From Daldinia sp. FL1419 (lineage: Eukaryota; Ascomycota; Sordariomycetes; Xylariales; Hypoxylaceae), in assembly GCA_025201765.1 (NCBI GenBank), contig MU623389.1, forward strand, positions 124,001 through 188,000: a DNA stretch of 64,000 nucleotides, written 5' to 3'. Shown here in pieces: positions 37,842 to 50,883 of the stretch. The stretch's first letter is position 1; every line of letters starts with the position of its first letter. The notes under the pieces are model-generated. The model had not been told where the DNA came from. It did not search any database and saw only the letters and a list, made by a program, of their open reading frames with translations. The translations under genes and the position numbers were made by a program.

Positions 37842-38822
37842 ATGGCTACAGCCATATACACAATCCAGCCTGGTGCTCAATACGGATATCCGCAACCGCC
37901 TCCTTCACCCCCAATGGACGAAACTTCGAAATGCTCTCTACCCTCGATCTCCAACTTGTTAGTAATGGCAGACGGTGGATCGCCGACGACTGAGCAGTCG
38001 CCTCAGTCCCAGCAAGGTACGAAACAGTGAAACAATTTAATTATGAATAATATCGTACTAAACTCCGGAGTAGCACCATCAGTGAAGGTAGAGACTCGAC
38101 CGAATTCGGCCCACTGTGCGAGCAGCGCTCCTCGGGCCGCTTTACCTCCTACTCCCCCTATGAGTTCAGATGCATCTTTTGATGGATACAATTCACCGTC
38201 GACGAGATCAGTTTCTGTTGTTTCGGGACCCAATTACTATTACGAGACGACTCCGCCACTGGAAGACGTTCACCGCCATCAGATGGCAGCAGCGGTGGCA
38301 CCCCGTATGCCCATGCAAGCATCAGCATATTCGCAACCCGCTTTTACTGCGCCATACTTGGGTCAGGCGCCGGTCCCGCCTTACTATCCCGCCACTCTCC
38401 CTGGGGTTCAGGCAGCACCGCAGATCTCGGGACTCTATTATCAGAGACCATTGCCACAGGTTCGTCCAATTCATGGTTCCGGTGGGCAGAAAGTGCACAA
38501 GCTTATTAGGCAACAGACGTTTCCTCCCCTACCAGTAACGATGTCTCTAGCGCCGACTCAAGGAGCTAACCCGTGGCAACATCACCACTACATTTCGCCA
38601 TCTTCGGCAGCTTCTTTCCCACAATCGCAGGACCGCTACATCTGCCAGACCTGCAATAAGGCGTTTTCGAGACCAAGCTCGCTACGGATTCATAGCCACT
38701 CTCACACTGGCGAGAAGCCCTTTAAGTGCCCTCACGCGGGCTGCGGAAAGGCGTTCAGCGTACGAAGCAACATGAAGAGGCACGAGCGCGGATGCCACGA
38801 CAATGGCAACTCGCACCACTAA
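37842..38822 (+). CDS. two-finger C2H2 transcription regulator (MtfA-like)
   Basis: Exon 1 is 37842-38016. Exon 2 begins at 38071 or 38083, because both AGs (38070 and 38082) keep frame, and it runs to 38822. The product is 308 or 304 residues. The start fits well: it opens MATAIYTIQPG, then a Pro-rich PPPSPPMD and a SKCSLPSISNLLVMAD motif that looks like a short conserved activation or docking segment. The middle is Pro/Gln/Tyr-rich and disordered. The C-terminal 60 residues hold two classical zinc fingers, C-x2-C-x12-H-x3-H (about 250-270) and C-x4-C-x12-H-x4-H (about 278-301), joined by the HTGEKPFKC linker. The layout of a two-finger extreme C-terminus with an N-terminal SLPSI motif resembles MtfA-type regulators of development and secondary metabolism in ascomycetes. 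I am not certain of that orthology; other two-finger families remain possible. The gene is isolated between two long gene-poor stretches. Confidence 0.85.
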
Positions 38823-41357
38823 AAAAAAAATTTTAAAAAATTTTCACCAGCCCGGAATCAACATATACATATTCGACGCTGTTATTATTTATTGTTTTAT
38901 TCCTAATGTGGACTTAGTCTCGTGCGGCTATCCGAAGAGGTGGTTGGAAGGACCAGAGAGTCAGGGATATGAAGGATGCATTTGATACCCAAACCGGGGG
39001 GGCTACGTTACGAACTTGAACGGCCGCCTTCGTTTCTCAAAAGCACTCGCTGTTTTATTTTATTTTTATCCTTTTGCTGTTTTCCGACGTTATTTCGCCT
39101 ACCCTTTTTTAAATACCTATGAAATTAGGACCGTATATTTCGACCTGTTTGGAATGAGTTGGCGGAAGAGGCGGTCTGTCTTTTGCTTACTGGGATTGGG
39201 AATTGCGGGATAGGTACAGGTTGCATTTTATCTGCGCAGGATGTGACTGTTCATATTGACGAGGCGCATCGGACTACCTACTCGAGGCATTTACACCGGC
39301 GTTCATGAAATCATATTGAGAGGGATACGTGTTGGAACATCCAAAAACAAGAGCAATCTTACCCTCGTTCACGGTTATTTATGGATGATTATAGTTATTA
39401 CTTTTCTTGGATATTGTATCTAGTCCTAATGTATAGAAAGAGGACTGCAAAGATAGGGGGGGATGAGGAACTGTACCAACAGAGAGCAACGGGTCGAACC
39501 TAGCGCAGATCTCGGTGGAGAAAGCAGGCGGAACGGAATAGCTTCTGTATGATGGAAGATGAATCTAGATGACTAAAACCGGCTTAGCTTCAGGCAAGCC
39601 GTGGAAACCAGAATTAAAGAGAAATATCGAAAATGTGTTCTTGGCAAATCTAGCTCTTGTGACTGTGGCTCCAAATCTCGATCTCTTCTCGTGAACAGGA
39701 CACTAGTAAGGTAAGGATCACTGTTCGATGGAACATACGTACATCAGAATCCTTCTTCCATTGCTGCGGCCAGGAGAGAGGAAACATTTTGTATGCAGGT
39801 AACCTTGTTTCAATGTCGAAGCGTAACAGCCCCCTGCGTGGGGAAGTTTGCTTCTAAACTCTTAAGATTTGTTTTGAGATTTACGCAGGGGTGAAACCCC
39901 AAGAGACCGGAATCAAGCAAATTTCTTACTACGTACAGTAACGCAGATGGAATATCCCACCATCTACGAGAACGTAGCGCTGCCTGAGAAGGATGTCTGC
40001 CAACTAAGCATACTATGTAAAGAGAGATTGGCGGCTCTGAATCAAAGGATCCCAGTCTATAAGGGCCTATTGTAGTAGAACGGACGTTTCAACGCACAGA
40101 TGATTCGGTCTGCGCAATACCGTTGTAGGTAACGGACGACAGATATAGTAAGTTCTACGTGTAGTCATTGCGGCGCTCATCACTTGCGTATTATAGGGCC
40201 GAAGCCGACTTAATAGAGCTAGCTACCTATATAACGATGGAGACATATTAGTCCTAATATATTAAGTGTTTATTCTCTTGCGGGGCTATGATGTTTTAGA
40301 GTGTAGCATTAACATCACTCCCATCTAGCATCTCGCTGATCTCGGTATCACCCACAATAACTAATTGCGTACCTACATAAACCGGCAAGGTAGCGGACGA
40401 GGAAGTGTTTTCCAGATCACCAACCTCTTCGCAACCCCCCTCCTCCTCTCCCCCTGGCGCTACTACACCATCACGTTCCGTTAGTTACCTGCGAAGCATG
40501 CATGTTGTGACCGCGTTGTGACCCAACCCACACAAATTCAAGGAAATGTAACATGCTAGCCGGGAAGCGTGTAACTATAACGATTACCGCAAGCGGATGT
40601 CCCCAATGGCTTCGTGGCCGTAATCAGAAGTTCCATTACGTTTTGGAGGGGAAGAGAAAGCAAAAAAGAGGGCAAAATACAACCCAACCGTCGTCACCAT
40701 TTTCTAGCTTACCAGCCTGGAGCGCTTCCCATTGCATAGTAATGCGGCGCTACGGGGTTAGGCGAGCTGGAAATACGTAGGTGAGTGCCTATTTCATAAT
40801 AGCGTTTCGTAGATCACGGGCCTAGCCCTGGTCAGTCGCGTGGTAGATGGAGTCGGGAGAAGTCTTGGCAATGCCAGGCATTTGAGGTTTTCCTGTGGGG
40901 GCCGTTGTAATAAGGAAGATGAGAATTCCATTTCCGTCGGGGACTTTCGAGGACTGGCCCGAATGGGCGGGGGGGAGGCAGGGGTTAAGTTGGCCAGGTA
41001 GGTAGGGTAGTTGATGATTTTCATCAGCAATGTTGATCATGCTGAGATGAGGTACCAAAGCACTGTCCATACTCCCTAACTCCTTGATGCTCTCTCTCTT
41101 CTCTACCTGCCTGCCTGCGTACCACGCATCGACCGTATCTCTACCGCTCGTAATATCGTACCTTTAATTACATGAGATACTCCTTACCTATCGCTCACCT
41201 CCTTATTACATGTATCATTTGTGTTACCGCATCTTCTGCAAGTGAGATGGCAGACGCCTCAATCTATAGTATTTTCTACGTATTTCTTATGTTTGTACGC
41301 GTTTGCGTAATTGTTGCAGATTGCTGAATACATACCTATCCTACCAACTAAATGTAG

Positions 41358-41359
<2 letters not shown>

Positions 41360-41393
<34 letters not shown>
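41360..41393. repeat. poly-G run at the gap edge
   Basis: Thirty-four consecutive G residues, followed by one C and then the N run. Such tracts stop polymerases, so this is the probable cause of the gap. The length is unreliable. Confidence 0.8.
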
Positions 41394-41394
41394 C

Positions 41395-41797
41395 NNNNNN
41401 NNNNNNNNNNNNNNNNNNNNNNNNNNNNNNNNNNNNNNNNNNNNNNNNNNNNNNNNNNNNNNNNNNNNNNNNNNNNNNNNNNNNNNNNNNNNNNNNNNNN
41501 NNNNNNNNNNNNNNNNNNNNNNNNNNNNNNNNNNNNNNNNNNNNNNNNNNNNNNNNNNNNNNNNNNNNNNNNNNNNNNNNNNNNNNNNNNNNNNNNNNNN
41601 NNNNNNNNNNNNNNNNNNNNNNNNNNNNNNNNNNNNNNNNNNNNNNNNNNNNNNNNNNNNNNNNNNNNNNNNNNNNNNNNNNNNNNNNNNNNNNNNNNNN
41701 NNNNNNNNNNNNNNNNNNNNNNNNNNNNNNNNNNNNNNNNNNNNNNNNNNNNNNNNNNNNNNNNNNNNNNNNNNNNNNNNNNNNNNNNNNNNNNNNN
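41395..41797. other. assembly gap (403 N)
   Basis: All bases are N. Any apparent open frame through this block is meaningless. Confidence 0.99.
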
Positions 41798-41895
41798 CAT
41801 CACAGGATCAACACGTTGCGGGTCCGTTCCCCTGCACACCTATATGTCATTATACATATTCTATTTACACCTGCCCCTAAAACTACTTTTCTTTT

Positions 41896-41919
41896 CCCCC
41901 CCCCCCCCCCCCCCCCCCC
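41896..41919. repeat. poly-C run beyond the gap
   Basis: Twenty-four consecutive C residues about 100 bp after the gap. With the poly-G run before the gap, this forms a potential inverted pair. Confidence 0.85.
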
Positions 41920-44900
41920 TCCTCCCCAGCCAACAGATTGCCGATAGCTTGTCCTAGTCTATCGGACGTCTGCCCTTTCGGCTTTCCACATCACCTGTCC
42001 ATTGGGTGTCCAGCTCATTGGGTCTCGCGCCGCCAATCTCCATCGCCGATAGACCAATGACGTTGCTGTCGAACCCGTCCTCGATTCCAAAGAGGCAAAC
42101 CTGTCCGGCGGGACGCAGCAGGCGGCGAACACATCAAGTTGCATTATCGACTTACACGACATATCACCTGATGTGAACAATTCGCATCTTCCTGCATACC
42201 GTAGTTTTCCCTACCACCCAGGGATCTGACCTTCTGGTCGGCTCCTAGGCTGCAACCGGATTGCAGGGTGGTAACGATGGTAGCAGACGTACATCCGCGG
42301 TATTACATGCTTCTTTCTTTTATTTTTCGATTAATTAACACGACGCCGACTGATCTTCCATGGCATGCATTTGAATTATCCGCAGTTCCCGTCCTTCTGG
42401 GACGAGCCATGTCGTAATCCCAACAGGACCTCATTTGCTGCACCACCCTTGACCAGGTTTCCATTGGGTCGGCTACCAATTCCGCTGACACCGCCTCCTA
42501 TTACATACGTGGGTTAGGTAGTTGCATACGTTCAGTCGGTCATCTCGTCACTCTTGTCTTCCTTCTACACCACCTCTTAACAACACTTCAACTACTAGGT
42601 ACGTATACTAGGAGGTAAGAGGTACCTAATTAATTACTACGGTCTGTGTGTATGACCGTTAAGAGACAGCCAAGGAGGTTTACACTGCACATAAGCATCT
42701 TCATACATATTTCGTACATAGATGCGCGATGTCGTGCTACGATTAATTACTATGTAAATAGCCCTTACTGGCCTTTTTTCTTTTTTCTTTTTTCTTTTTC
42801 TTCATATAAATATAGTACCTCGCCAGGCTATAGTTCTCCTTTCTCGGGACCATAGCGGTATATTTAAGAATTATATTGATTGCCTTTTTCTATCAAGTGA
42901 TGACATAGCAGATGTCATTAATATCGTGGGGTCAACCAAACCTCCAGGCTCCGATACGGAGTGTAGCAAATAGTTTCCTCCCCAGTAGATCTCTGACTCG
43001 GATTTTAATTAATTATTATTCGACGATAGACGCATCATATGACCGGCGACAAGTGACTTATAGAGCCGCAGTTAACCTGAGGATGCACGAGAATTCACTC
43101 GCGGCGGCATTCGTGATCCATTCGTGATCCACCGCCTCTTCTGCAAGGGGCTATCTGTGGTTGGCGCCCTGATGTGTCCTGCATCGGGAACCACTTTCGG
43201 TTGAGATGATCGTCAAGATCCTCCACCCCATCCAGACCGTTTGAGTGTCGCTTAATTCACATAAAGACCCGAAGTCCCAGTCCCAGATAAACAGCCACCG
43301 CCTCGTCGTAGTCTTAATATGTACCTATGACCCTTGCAGTCAAAATAGCTCGTGGAATCTTTCCACCGAAAATTCTGCATGAGTTTTTGAGCATGTGGTC
43401 ATCCTCAAAAGGAAGTTTGCTCGTAACCGGGCGTTATTAATTCAGGGGCTTGAGAATCAGATCTATTTCTTTTTTTTCTTTTTTTTCAAATAAATTTAAA
43501 ATATAGTATTGAGTTATAGTTTGGCTAAAATAAAAGTAAAACTAAAAATAACTAACAAATAATATCTGAAACCTCCTATATCCTAGTCGTGGCCTACGTC
43601 ACTTGAAGATCGGACGAAACAAGGAGGTTGTTTTGCGTGCGCTATGTGTACTGAAGTACTAATATGATCTAGACCTCGAATGCCTAAAACTGCTGAAATT
43701 ACTGAAGAATCGGTTGTAGTATCGCGTTTAGAGCTAAATTTTTACTTGCACCACCTCCGATGCGACTCGTAAGCCTCAATTAACGCTAACGATTCTTCGC
43801 CAGCTGGATACAAGGTACGGGCATGCAAATGATGTAAGAGGCATAAGCCCTGATACGCCATGCGAAGATGACTAGCGATATCAAAGTTTAATAGTATCCC
43901 ATCGGCGTTTAGATTATATAAGCGAACCATTGAGATGGATTTTCTCTCTTGCTTTCTTGAGAGGTATCTTTACCCCCCCTCTACGTACCAGTCTTACGAT
44001 GAGTTGCTATAGCTACGAACGCTAGATATACGATCGACCGGTTCGTTACTTTTATTTTCATATGAAAATCTCCTTTTTTATATATTCAAAGTCATAAATA
44101 TAACTTTAATATAGAGTACCTAGGTATGCATACTGATAGTTTTAATCAAGTACCTTTGTACTGTACATGCGTACATGCATATGCAGATTCAAAGTTTCCA
44201 ATCAAATCCCTGCGACACATCCCCCAAACGCAGCAGCGCGGATCGCATGGATTAAAAATGCCCCACATCCCCGATACAGGATACAGGAGAGGTACAGGAT
44301 ACATGCGCTTGTGACTTACAGCGGTCTTAGCGTTTTTTTTTCTTTTTCTTTTTTTCTTTTTTTTTTTTTTGTTAATGGTCTTAGGTGTCTTAGCTTCCTT
44401 TTCTTCTAATATTATAGAATTCCTTTTTTATTCGCTCTTCGTTCCTGCGAGATCATGCATCTTGCCATCTTTCACGTCACACGTCACCAACAAGAGACAC
44501 GTTGGCACGCTGGCACGCTGGCGTTTCTCGACGCGAAAGACGCTATTCTCGGCCGATTCCTTCCTAGTCACTTTATCTTCCCATGTCCCGGCGCGGGATG
44601 GGCTTGTCAATAGAGTGAGACAAGACCTAGGTTAGTAGAATATGTCTGTCTGTCTGACTGACTCAGGTTTCGCTTGCGAGAAGCATGGCGAACACCTGTC
44701 ACCAAATTATCTAACCTTAGCCCCCTTTAAAGACATTCTCCTAAGTTTAGGATATAAGTTTAGGACCCAAGTTTAGGACCTAGGCTTAGGAGTAATGTCC
44801 GTGAGCTGGGAACCAGCCTTCGGTACTAATGCATAGATCTGTGGTTTACCGCAGCTTCGGCACAGCACCTAATCTCATAGTAGCAGCGCCGTTGGGTCGG

Positions 44901-46498
44901 CTAGAGCTCCACCGCTAGACGCGGCCGCACCTGCGGATATCCGGGACAGCCGTCGATTACATTAGCGCGAACTGCGACATAACACATCGTATCGGCCGGC
45001 AAACCCTTATTTGGGTAGCCTCGATCTAATCTGTGAAAATCGTACGTTTTCTGCAGGGCTAGCCTCAAGCCGTTGATACCGCCGTCAGCCAAAAAGGCGG
45101 CATGAACGCTGACAATGGACATGATACGAATTATATCTCACCGAGTCGACATAGTCCACTAGATAGTCTAAACTATACCTGGTTTGACATCCCAGTCCAC
45201 ATTTGGCACGTATTACCCAGAATAAAACAAAATAAATACCACAAGAAATAATAAAAAAAGCGGTCACTATAATCCTCGAGATCTGCAACTATCTTAGTTT
45301 CAAAGTCTTGGTATCTCACAGGGGCAAGGGGGGCGTTTCCCGTTCCCCCACGGTTCGGTTGGCCAGGTTCCGACGACACATCCAGTCAGCGTTGTAGTTG
45401 ATGGTACTGAGTGTTTTGTGTTTCGCCCGCACCTCTGCCAACGTGGCTCGCGGGAACAGCAAGCAATAACCCGTGATCTTTTCGGTCACAAGACTTGCGC
45501 GTGCTGCTCCGTTCTGCAACCGTCCAGCTTCTAGAAGGACCGACTCAAACTATTCCCGTCCGAGGATTTGGGAACCTAAGAGAGTAATGAGTCTCCCGCA
45601 CGGAATATTCCGACTTGTTGGAGTACGCAAATAGGACCTCTTCCCCGTCCTAGGCTGCCTTTCTTCTCGGAGCTAACATCCCATCGCCCAAACACACTCT
45701 TGATTTGACAACTCGTATAGTGAGTCGGCGATGATGACTATGACGATGATAGAACCGTCTCTTCCAGTGTGCAGGACAGGAAAGGAAAGGAAGGACAAGG
45801 GGGTATCGTGGCCGAGCGTTTCGTCATCCACGGCTCGAGATCTACCCGTGCCAGGGTTATCTGGATCCTGGTCATTTTCCGTAGAGAGCGGTCTGGCATT
45901 GAATTACTCGGGAACTCCCACCGCTTTAGTAATACCTGCTGACGGTGAGAGTTTTCTTAATAGCTACCTAGTTAGTTATTCTAAGAAAAGATAACTATCT
46001 TCAAAATTTTACCTGTTTAGGAATACAATAGGCGATAAGTTCAATAGTCGCATCGCATAGCGGTATGCGTTGGCAAATCTCAAGCTGTAAACGGGGGAGG
46101 CTGGTACGCTGCCTGGCACCTGGAAGCCTTTCCGAACCAGAATCCTAGGCTTCTATTTTCTTTAGTCAAGCAAGCGCCTGGCGGTGAATTTGTTATGTCC
46201 GCTCACTAAGCCCGTATGAGTGTAGTAAAAAAAATTTCGGTTTGGCTCCTCAGATTGTACTTCCAATTCATGCAAACCGCGCATTTCAGTCGTCAATCGT
46301 CGGACGACGTTGATGCTCGAGTAGTGTAGACGATAAGTGATCAATTCCCATGACAGCGTAAAGATCCTTGTCCTCGCCGGCGGTTTCAGCCTTGCTAACG
46401 TCTTTCCCTGCCTCAGATCAATGCAGCCGCTGGGCTTCGCTTAGCTCTAATAGCCGGTTCTGGGCCAAGCCCTTCCTGTATTCCGAACGCATGAGTAG

Positions 46499-46594
46499 TC
46501 GATCTAGTTCCTCTTCGACGTTCGACGCGTGCTAGAGAGAAAAGGGTCGATCTAGTTCCTCTTCGACGTTCGACGCGTGTTAGAGAGAAAAGGG
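46499..46594. repeat. 48-bp tandem duplication
   Basis: Two adjacent copies, 46499-46546 and 46547-46594, differ at one position (GCTAGAGAG versus GTTAGAGAG). Near-identity suggests a recent duplication. No coding role is visible. Confidence 0.88.
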
Positions 46595-47540
46595 ATGGGG
46601 AGAGAAAAGGAAAAAAGGAACTTGCCGACTCGTCAATGCGCGCAGGGACCATGTCGACCGCAAATTCGGGCAGTGAAAGGGACCCTGGCCGATCTCCCCA
46701 GGGGTAGCCTCACACGATTGCTGTCGCAGACGTCACGGAGCGCATATTGTCCGAAGTCTTATACGGTCGGGGTCCATAGTCAGTTTCGCGCTGGGGGTTT
46801 CGTCCGAAGAGCCGCTTGGGACTCCACACTCGTGAGGAGGAGGCCGACGAACAAATGGTGGGTTGATCTACGATGTGGTCATACGCGTATCGTGAAACAC
46901 CCTGGACTCTTGAGAGCTCACAGAATAACTACTATGGCGATCGAAATACAGAGGGAGGGCATCTTCGTGATGGTGTAATGCCGAGTGGTCTCGTTTCAGC
47001 AACGGTAATATATGTTGGAGAACATCGTTTTCGCATTAACTCGCCAGTCACAGCAGTCTTACAGGCACGGATGCGCACTCGTCCCGATTGACGATGCGGA
47101 GTACGCAAGGGATTGGACCTCTCTTGTCTAGCTTGTCGTAAAAGGACATGGTAGATAGGTACTCGTCACCGATGAGCTTTATATTTCCCAGAGCCTTAGC
47201 TTGTTGATACCCGGCATACAACCTAGGAACTACCTTTATACAATCGAGTTAGATGCATTTTAATATACCTAATATTGCCGATATCTTCCTACTATCCATC
47301 CGAAGGTCCGTCCCGTTTTACTATTTAAGTATAAATCATTAAATAGCAATCTAATAGTTCTGCTGGTCGTTCCAATACAGTGTCTCGTGGAAGATCCTAT
47401 GCGGGCTATGGTTAGTTATTACTTAGGCTCGAGAGTATTGTCTTCTCAGGACAGGTTCTGAGAACTCTACAATGATCTTACAGCCATACATGAGCGAGCT
47501 TCTAGAAGTTCTACGCGAAAATACCGAAGCGACGAACGGG

Positions 47541-49437
47541 CTACTGGAAAGGGAAGGGCACGTACTCAGGACCAGTAGCCACTAAATCCCAGCCAAACGT
47601 CAACTTGATAAACTGCGTCAAATGGCTAGCCACCTTGATCGCGCCGACATCCGTCGGGTGCCATAATGGGCCGATATCATTGTGCTGCACTAGAAGGATA
47701 AGAATGTTAATATTTTGGGCGCATACTTCACAGCACCAGAAGGCAGGCATCCCGTCCTTCGATAGATAAGGTAGGGGACACTTACTGATACCCTTGGTGC
47801 TGAAGTAGTGTACGAAAGGGTCGCTAGGTGCGTCTAGTACCGTCGTCGTATTCGTCGTGCCGTCCCAGATCATCGGCGCGGAGAGATACTCATCTGAGTT
47901 GAAGTAGGATACGATGTCCCTGAGTTCTTGTTCGTAGCCCAGGTCTTGCTGGTAGCTGTTGCCGTAGGAGTAGAAGCCCATCCATAATTGCTAGCCACAA
48001 GGTAGGGAGTTAATAAAATGTGATCAAGGCTGCTGATATAGGAGGAAGGGGGTGACGGTAGGTGGAAGGTAGAGAAAGTGGACGATAGAAAGAGGATCGG
48101 TACCATCACAATGACTTGCGCTTTAGGGTACTTCCCATGGACACCTTGTATCAGCTTCTTATACGCGTCAACGTACGTCCCCGTGCTAACATTATTCGCC
48201 GCGTTATTATCGTTAGTGCCAAGGTTAATGACCACGATATCCGGCGCCGTCTCCTGTTTCCCAAAGTCCCACGGCTCTGGGTCATCTATTCCAAGAGTAC
48301 CATGTCAGTTAGCACTCTCAACGAAATAGAAGCCCCTATATCTCCCAGCCAGACAGACTATCCGGCCTAGTCAACCAACTCCGGAAGAGGGACATAATAA
48401 CGCACCGCCCCAAATCTCCGCCGCCCGTCCGCTCGTATCCGAGGTATAAAACCATTGATGACTCTGACCCCTCACATTCCCCCAACACTCCTGGTCCGAG
48501 ACGCATATGCCCGGATACGCAGTAACCGACCACTCCGCGTCTCCCAAGCCCGCGCCGACGCCGTACGCGAAGCTCGACAGGCCCTCATAGCTCGTGTACA
48601 TCCCCGCAGAGAGGCTATCGCCGATGAACTCTATGGCGCGCTCGTACGGCAGGATCTTGATCAGGGATTCGTCTGGGGAGATGTGGATTTGGGAGATTTG
48701 TACCCCGTACGCCCAGTTCGTGACCCGCAACTCGAAGGTTAGTGGGTTGATAGGGAAGCTGGAGTTTATACCTGGGGTGGATGGGGTTACTAGGAGGTGC
48801 GTACCGCCTGCTGTTACGTTGGTCTAAAGTTGGGAGGTGCTGTTTAGCTTCTCATTTCTCTCTACCTATGGGTGGGGGGCTTGAGTATGCTTCCCGTCGT
48901 GGGAGCTTGGTGACATCACTGAATGATACGACGGTGTTTGGCATCAAGTCTTATTTTACTTACTACCACAGGTTAGCTTCCATCGATTAATAAGTTGGAA
49001 CGTGCCAAGGCAAATAGGGGCGAACGAGTCTCATTCCCCAAACCTACCGAAAGTCCAATCCATCCCTCCTATGCGATATCCAATGAGCGTCGTGTCCGTA
49101 GTCAGCTCTCCGAATGTGATGGCGACCGTGTCTCCGGTGAAACCAAAGACAAGCCCGGGAGCTCTAGTATGATCATTCCACTGTCAGGCCTCGCACATAT
49201 CATGTCGTTCATGCTGCAGGATCAAACAACTTACGACCACCAGGAAACCTTCTTGGAGTCCCATCGCCCCTTATACGACAACTCGGTAGCGTTCGCATCG
49301 TAGGTCTTGAAGTCATACGAGGAGACATCGATCTTAGTGTCAGGATAGTCTGTGATTCTTACTTGTCCATTCTGGAGGATTGTCCCTGCGGCTAGGGAGC
49401 AGAAGCCTAAGAGTGATGAAAGCTTCTCGAGTAACAT
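47541..49437 (-). CDS. secreted SGNH/GDSL esterase, carbohydrate esterase family 2 type
   Basis: Six exons are inferred: 49437-49235, 49163-49048, 48823-48406, 48285-48104, 47990-47786 and 47689-47541. Residues 1-18 form a signal peptide. Next comes a jelly-roll-like module containing RWDSKKVSWW, APGLVFGFTGDTVAITFGE, GYRIGG and ELRVTNWAYGVQI. The catalytic SGNH domain follows, with FIGDSLSAGM (nucleophile Ser in GDSLS), GICVSDQECWGN and the GTNDNN block. A C-terminal GPLWHPTDVG carries the catalytic Asp/His region. This two-module order is that of CE2 esterases, which deacetylate xylan or other plant polysaccharides outside the cell. The junction between exons 2 and 3 does not keep frame: exon 2 ends with one spare base while exon 3 must start in phase 0 to read TNVTAGGTH. 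All other junctions agree. Either the sequence has a one-base error, the splice is non-canonical, or the gene is broken. The intron there (224 nt) is also the longest in the gene. Confidence 0.82.
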
Positions 49438-50874
49438 CTTGCCGACGAGGTAGCGTCACTATGGAACTATCCGAATCTTACGTTCCAAGTTTCTATCATA
49501 TCCATCTCTACGGTCGAGGCACATGTGCGCAATGGGACATTATAGTTATATAAGTCTACACTACTTGTGATGTTGCGACGAGAACTTACGAGCTACAGGG
49601 TCTTTTATTTGTCCAAATCTCTTTAGGGCCTCGATTCCGGGCAATGGAGCTTACGGACGAATAAACTTGTTCGCCAGTGGTCTAAACAGGCAACATAAAA
49701 TGTCCATTGCGACTGCGCGATGCGATCTGGAGTCAGATCTAGGTAAGTTGTAGGGTAGTCGTTATAAATACGGCGGAGGTTTGACGTCCGCTGCTCGATC
49801 GAGACATGCCGGAGGGAATTTCTGCAATGCATTGTAGATCACGGCCTAATGTATGCAAAGCGAACTGCAGACGCGATGTAATCCCTAATAAAGATACGGA
49901 AGCCGAAGTTAGTCTAAGCCCTATGGACTGTAGAAGGGATAGGATTGGAAGAACAAGTAACAATAACGGACGGCTTTTTCATGTATTATGTCGATATATA
50001 TATCGATGCGGCTCAAGTTTTAAGACCCCTTTTATTTATTACATCCATGGGTGTATTTTAGTACTTTTGACGTAGACGTAAGAGGTAGTTGAATAGTTGA
50101 AAAGACACCACTAACAGGTAAGCAACTATGACGTCGGTTCCATATTCCAAGTATTGTAAGGTAGCTTCCAATGCCCGATAGGAAGTACACTAGGTAAGGT
50201 TAAAGAAGTACACAGTAAGTACCTGTCAGTAGGCTGCAGCTACCTAATATCAATCGTTTATAAAGCTACTTCAGCCGGAGTTTTAGCCCTACAAAAATTA
50301 ATAACGAGTACATTCATCGAACATGTATCTAACCTTAGTTAGGTTACTAACTTGAATACTCCAACTCTCTTACAATTGACAATTCCAATTTACATGGCAT
50401 TTGTGTGACATTTGTACGCAGCCAAATTCACAACTTGCGCTAACGAAAGCGATACGTTCGAGAATGGCAATTCTACAAGGGATGAATTGAAATTGGAAAA
50501 TTAGAAAATCTCTTACCGAGCTATTGGAAAGCCCGGAGATGGAACTTCATTACACGATCTCGTCTGGCTTGCCTAGGTCGGTAAGCTTGCCTCCCACGCC
50601 CACGGATTATTACTTTGGGGGAAAAGTTGGGGGATGCTTTGGGATGCTCTGGGATGCTCTGGGATTCTCATAAGCGCTAAATCAACCTCTGATCACCGCG
50701 AGATCCATGCCCTTTTTTACCTTAACGCCAGGGGAACGTGCCATTTGTATCATTTGGCGCGTTGTAACGATAGAGGAAACCAGCAACTCGGCTCGAGTGG
50801 GACACGAGTCCTGAAATATTCAATATTTGCTGAATACATACTACCTACCCCCTCTAACCTAGGGGGGTGGTACC
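49438..50874. other. intergenic, no gene recognised
   Basis: Upstream region of the CE2-type gene. A GGGATGCTYT unit repeats three times at 50631-50660. No coding sequence is recognised. Confidence 0.6.
50631..50660. repeat. three 10-bp tandem units
   Basis: GGGATGCTTT, GGGATGCTCT and GGGATGCTCT lie in tandem, with a degenerate fourth unit after them. Confidence 0.8.
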
Positions 50875-50883
50875 ATTTACCGA

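Larger units (their letters stand above)
38823..47540. other. gene-poor region of 8.7 kb including assembly gap
   Basis: The first few hundred bases are probably the C2H2 gene's 3' untranslated region. The rest has no recognised coding region; open frames are short, unrelated and often cross low-complexity DNA. An assembly gap lies at 41395-41797. Poly-pyrimidine tracts (42776-42800, 43466-43488, 44333-44371) and a 48-bp tandem duplication (46499-46594) are visible. Confidence 0.5.

Noticed and set aside
41303..41947. Open frames running through the N block
   Set aside because: They consist of poly-Gly/poly-Pro from homopolymers plus undefined residues and have no biological support.
44901..45534. 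Three overlapping minus-strand open frames of 67-73 residues
   Set aside because: Composition is somewhat protein-like, but no domain, start context or consistent splice chain could be built; could be a degraded gene.
45795..45880. tRNA-Ser/Leu-like A box (TGGCCGAGCG)
   Set aside because: No matching B box (GGTTCGAATCC type) or acceptor stem follows.
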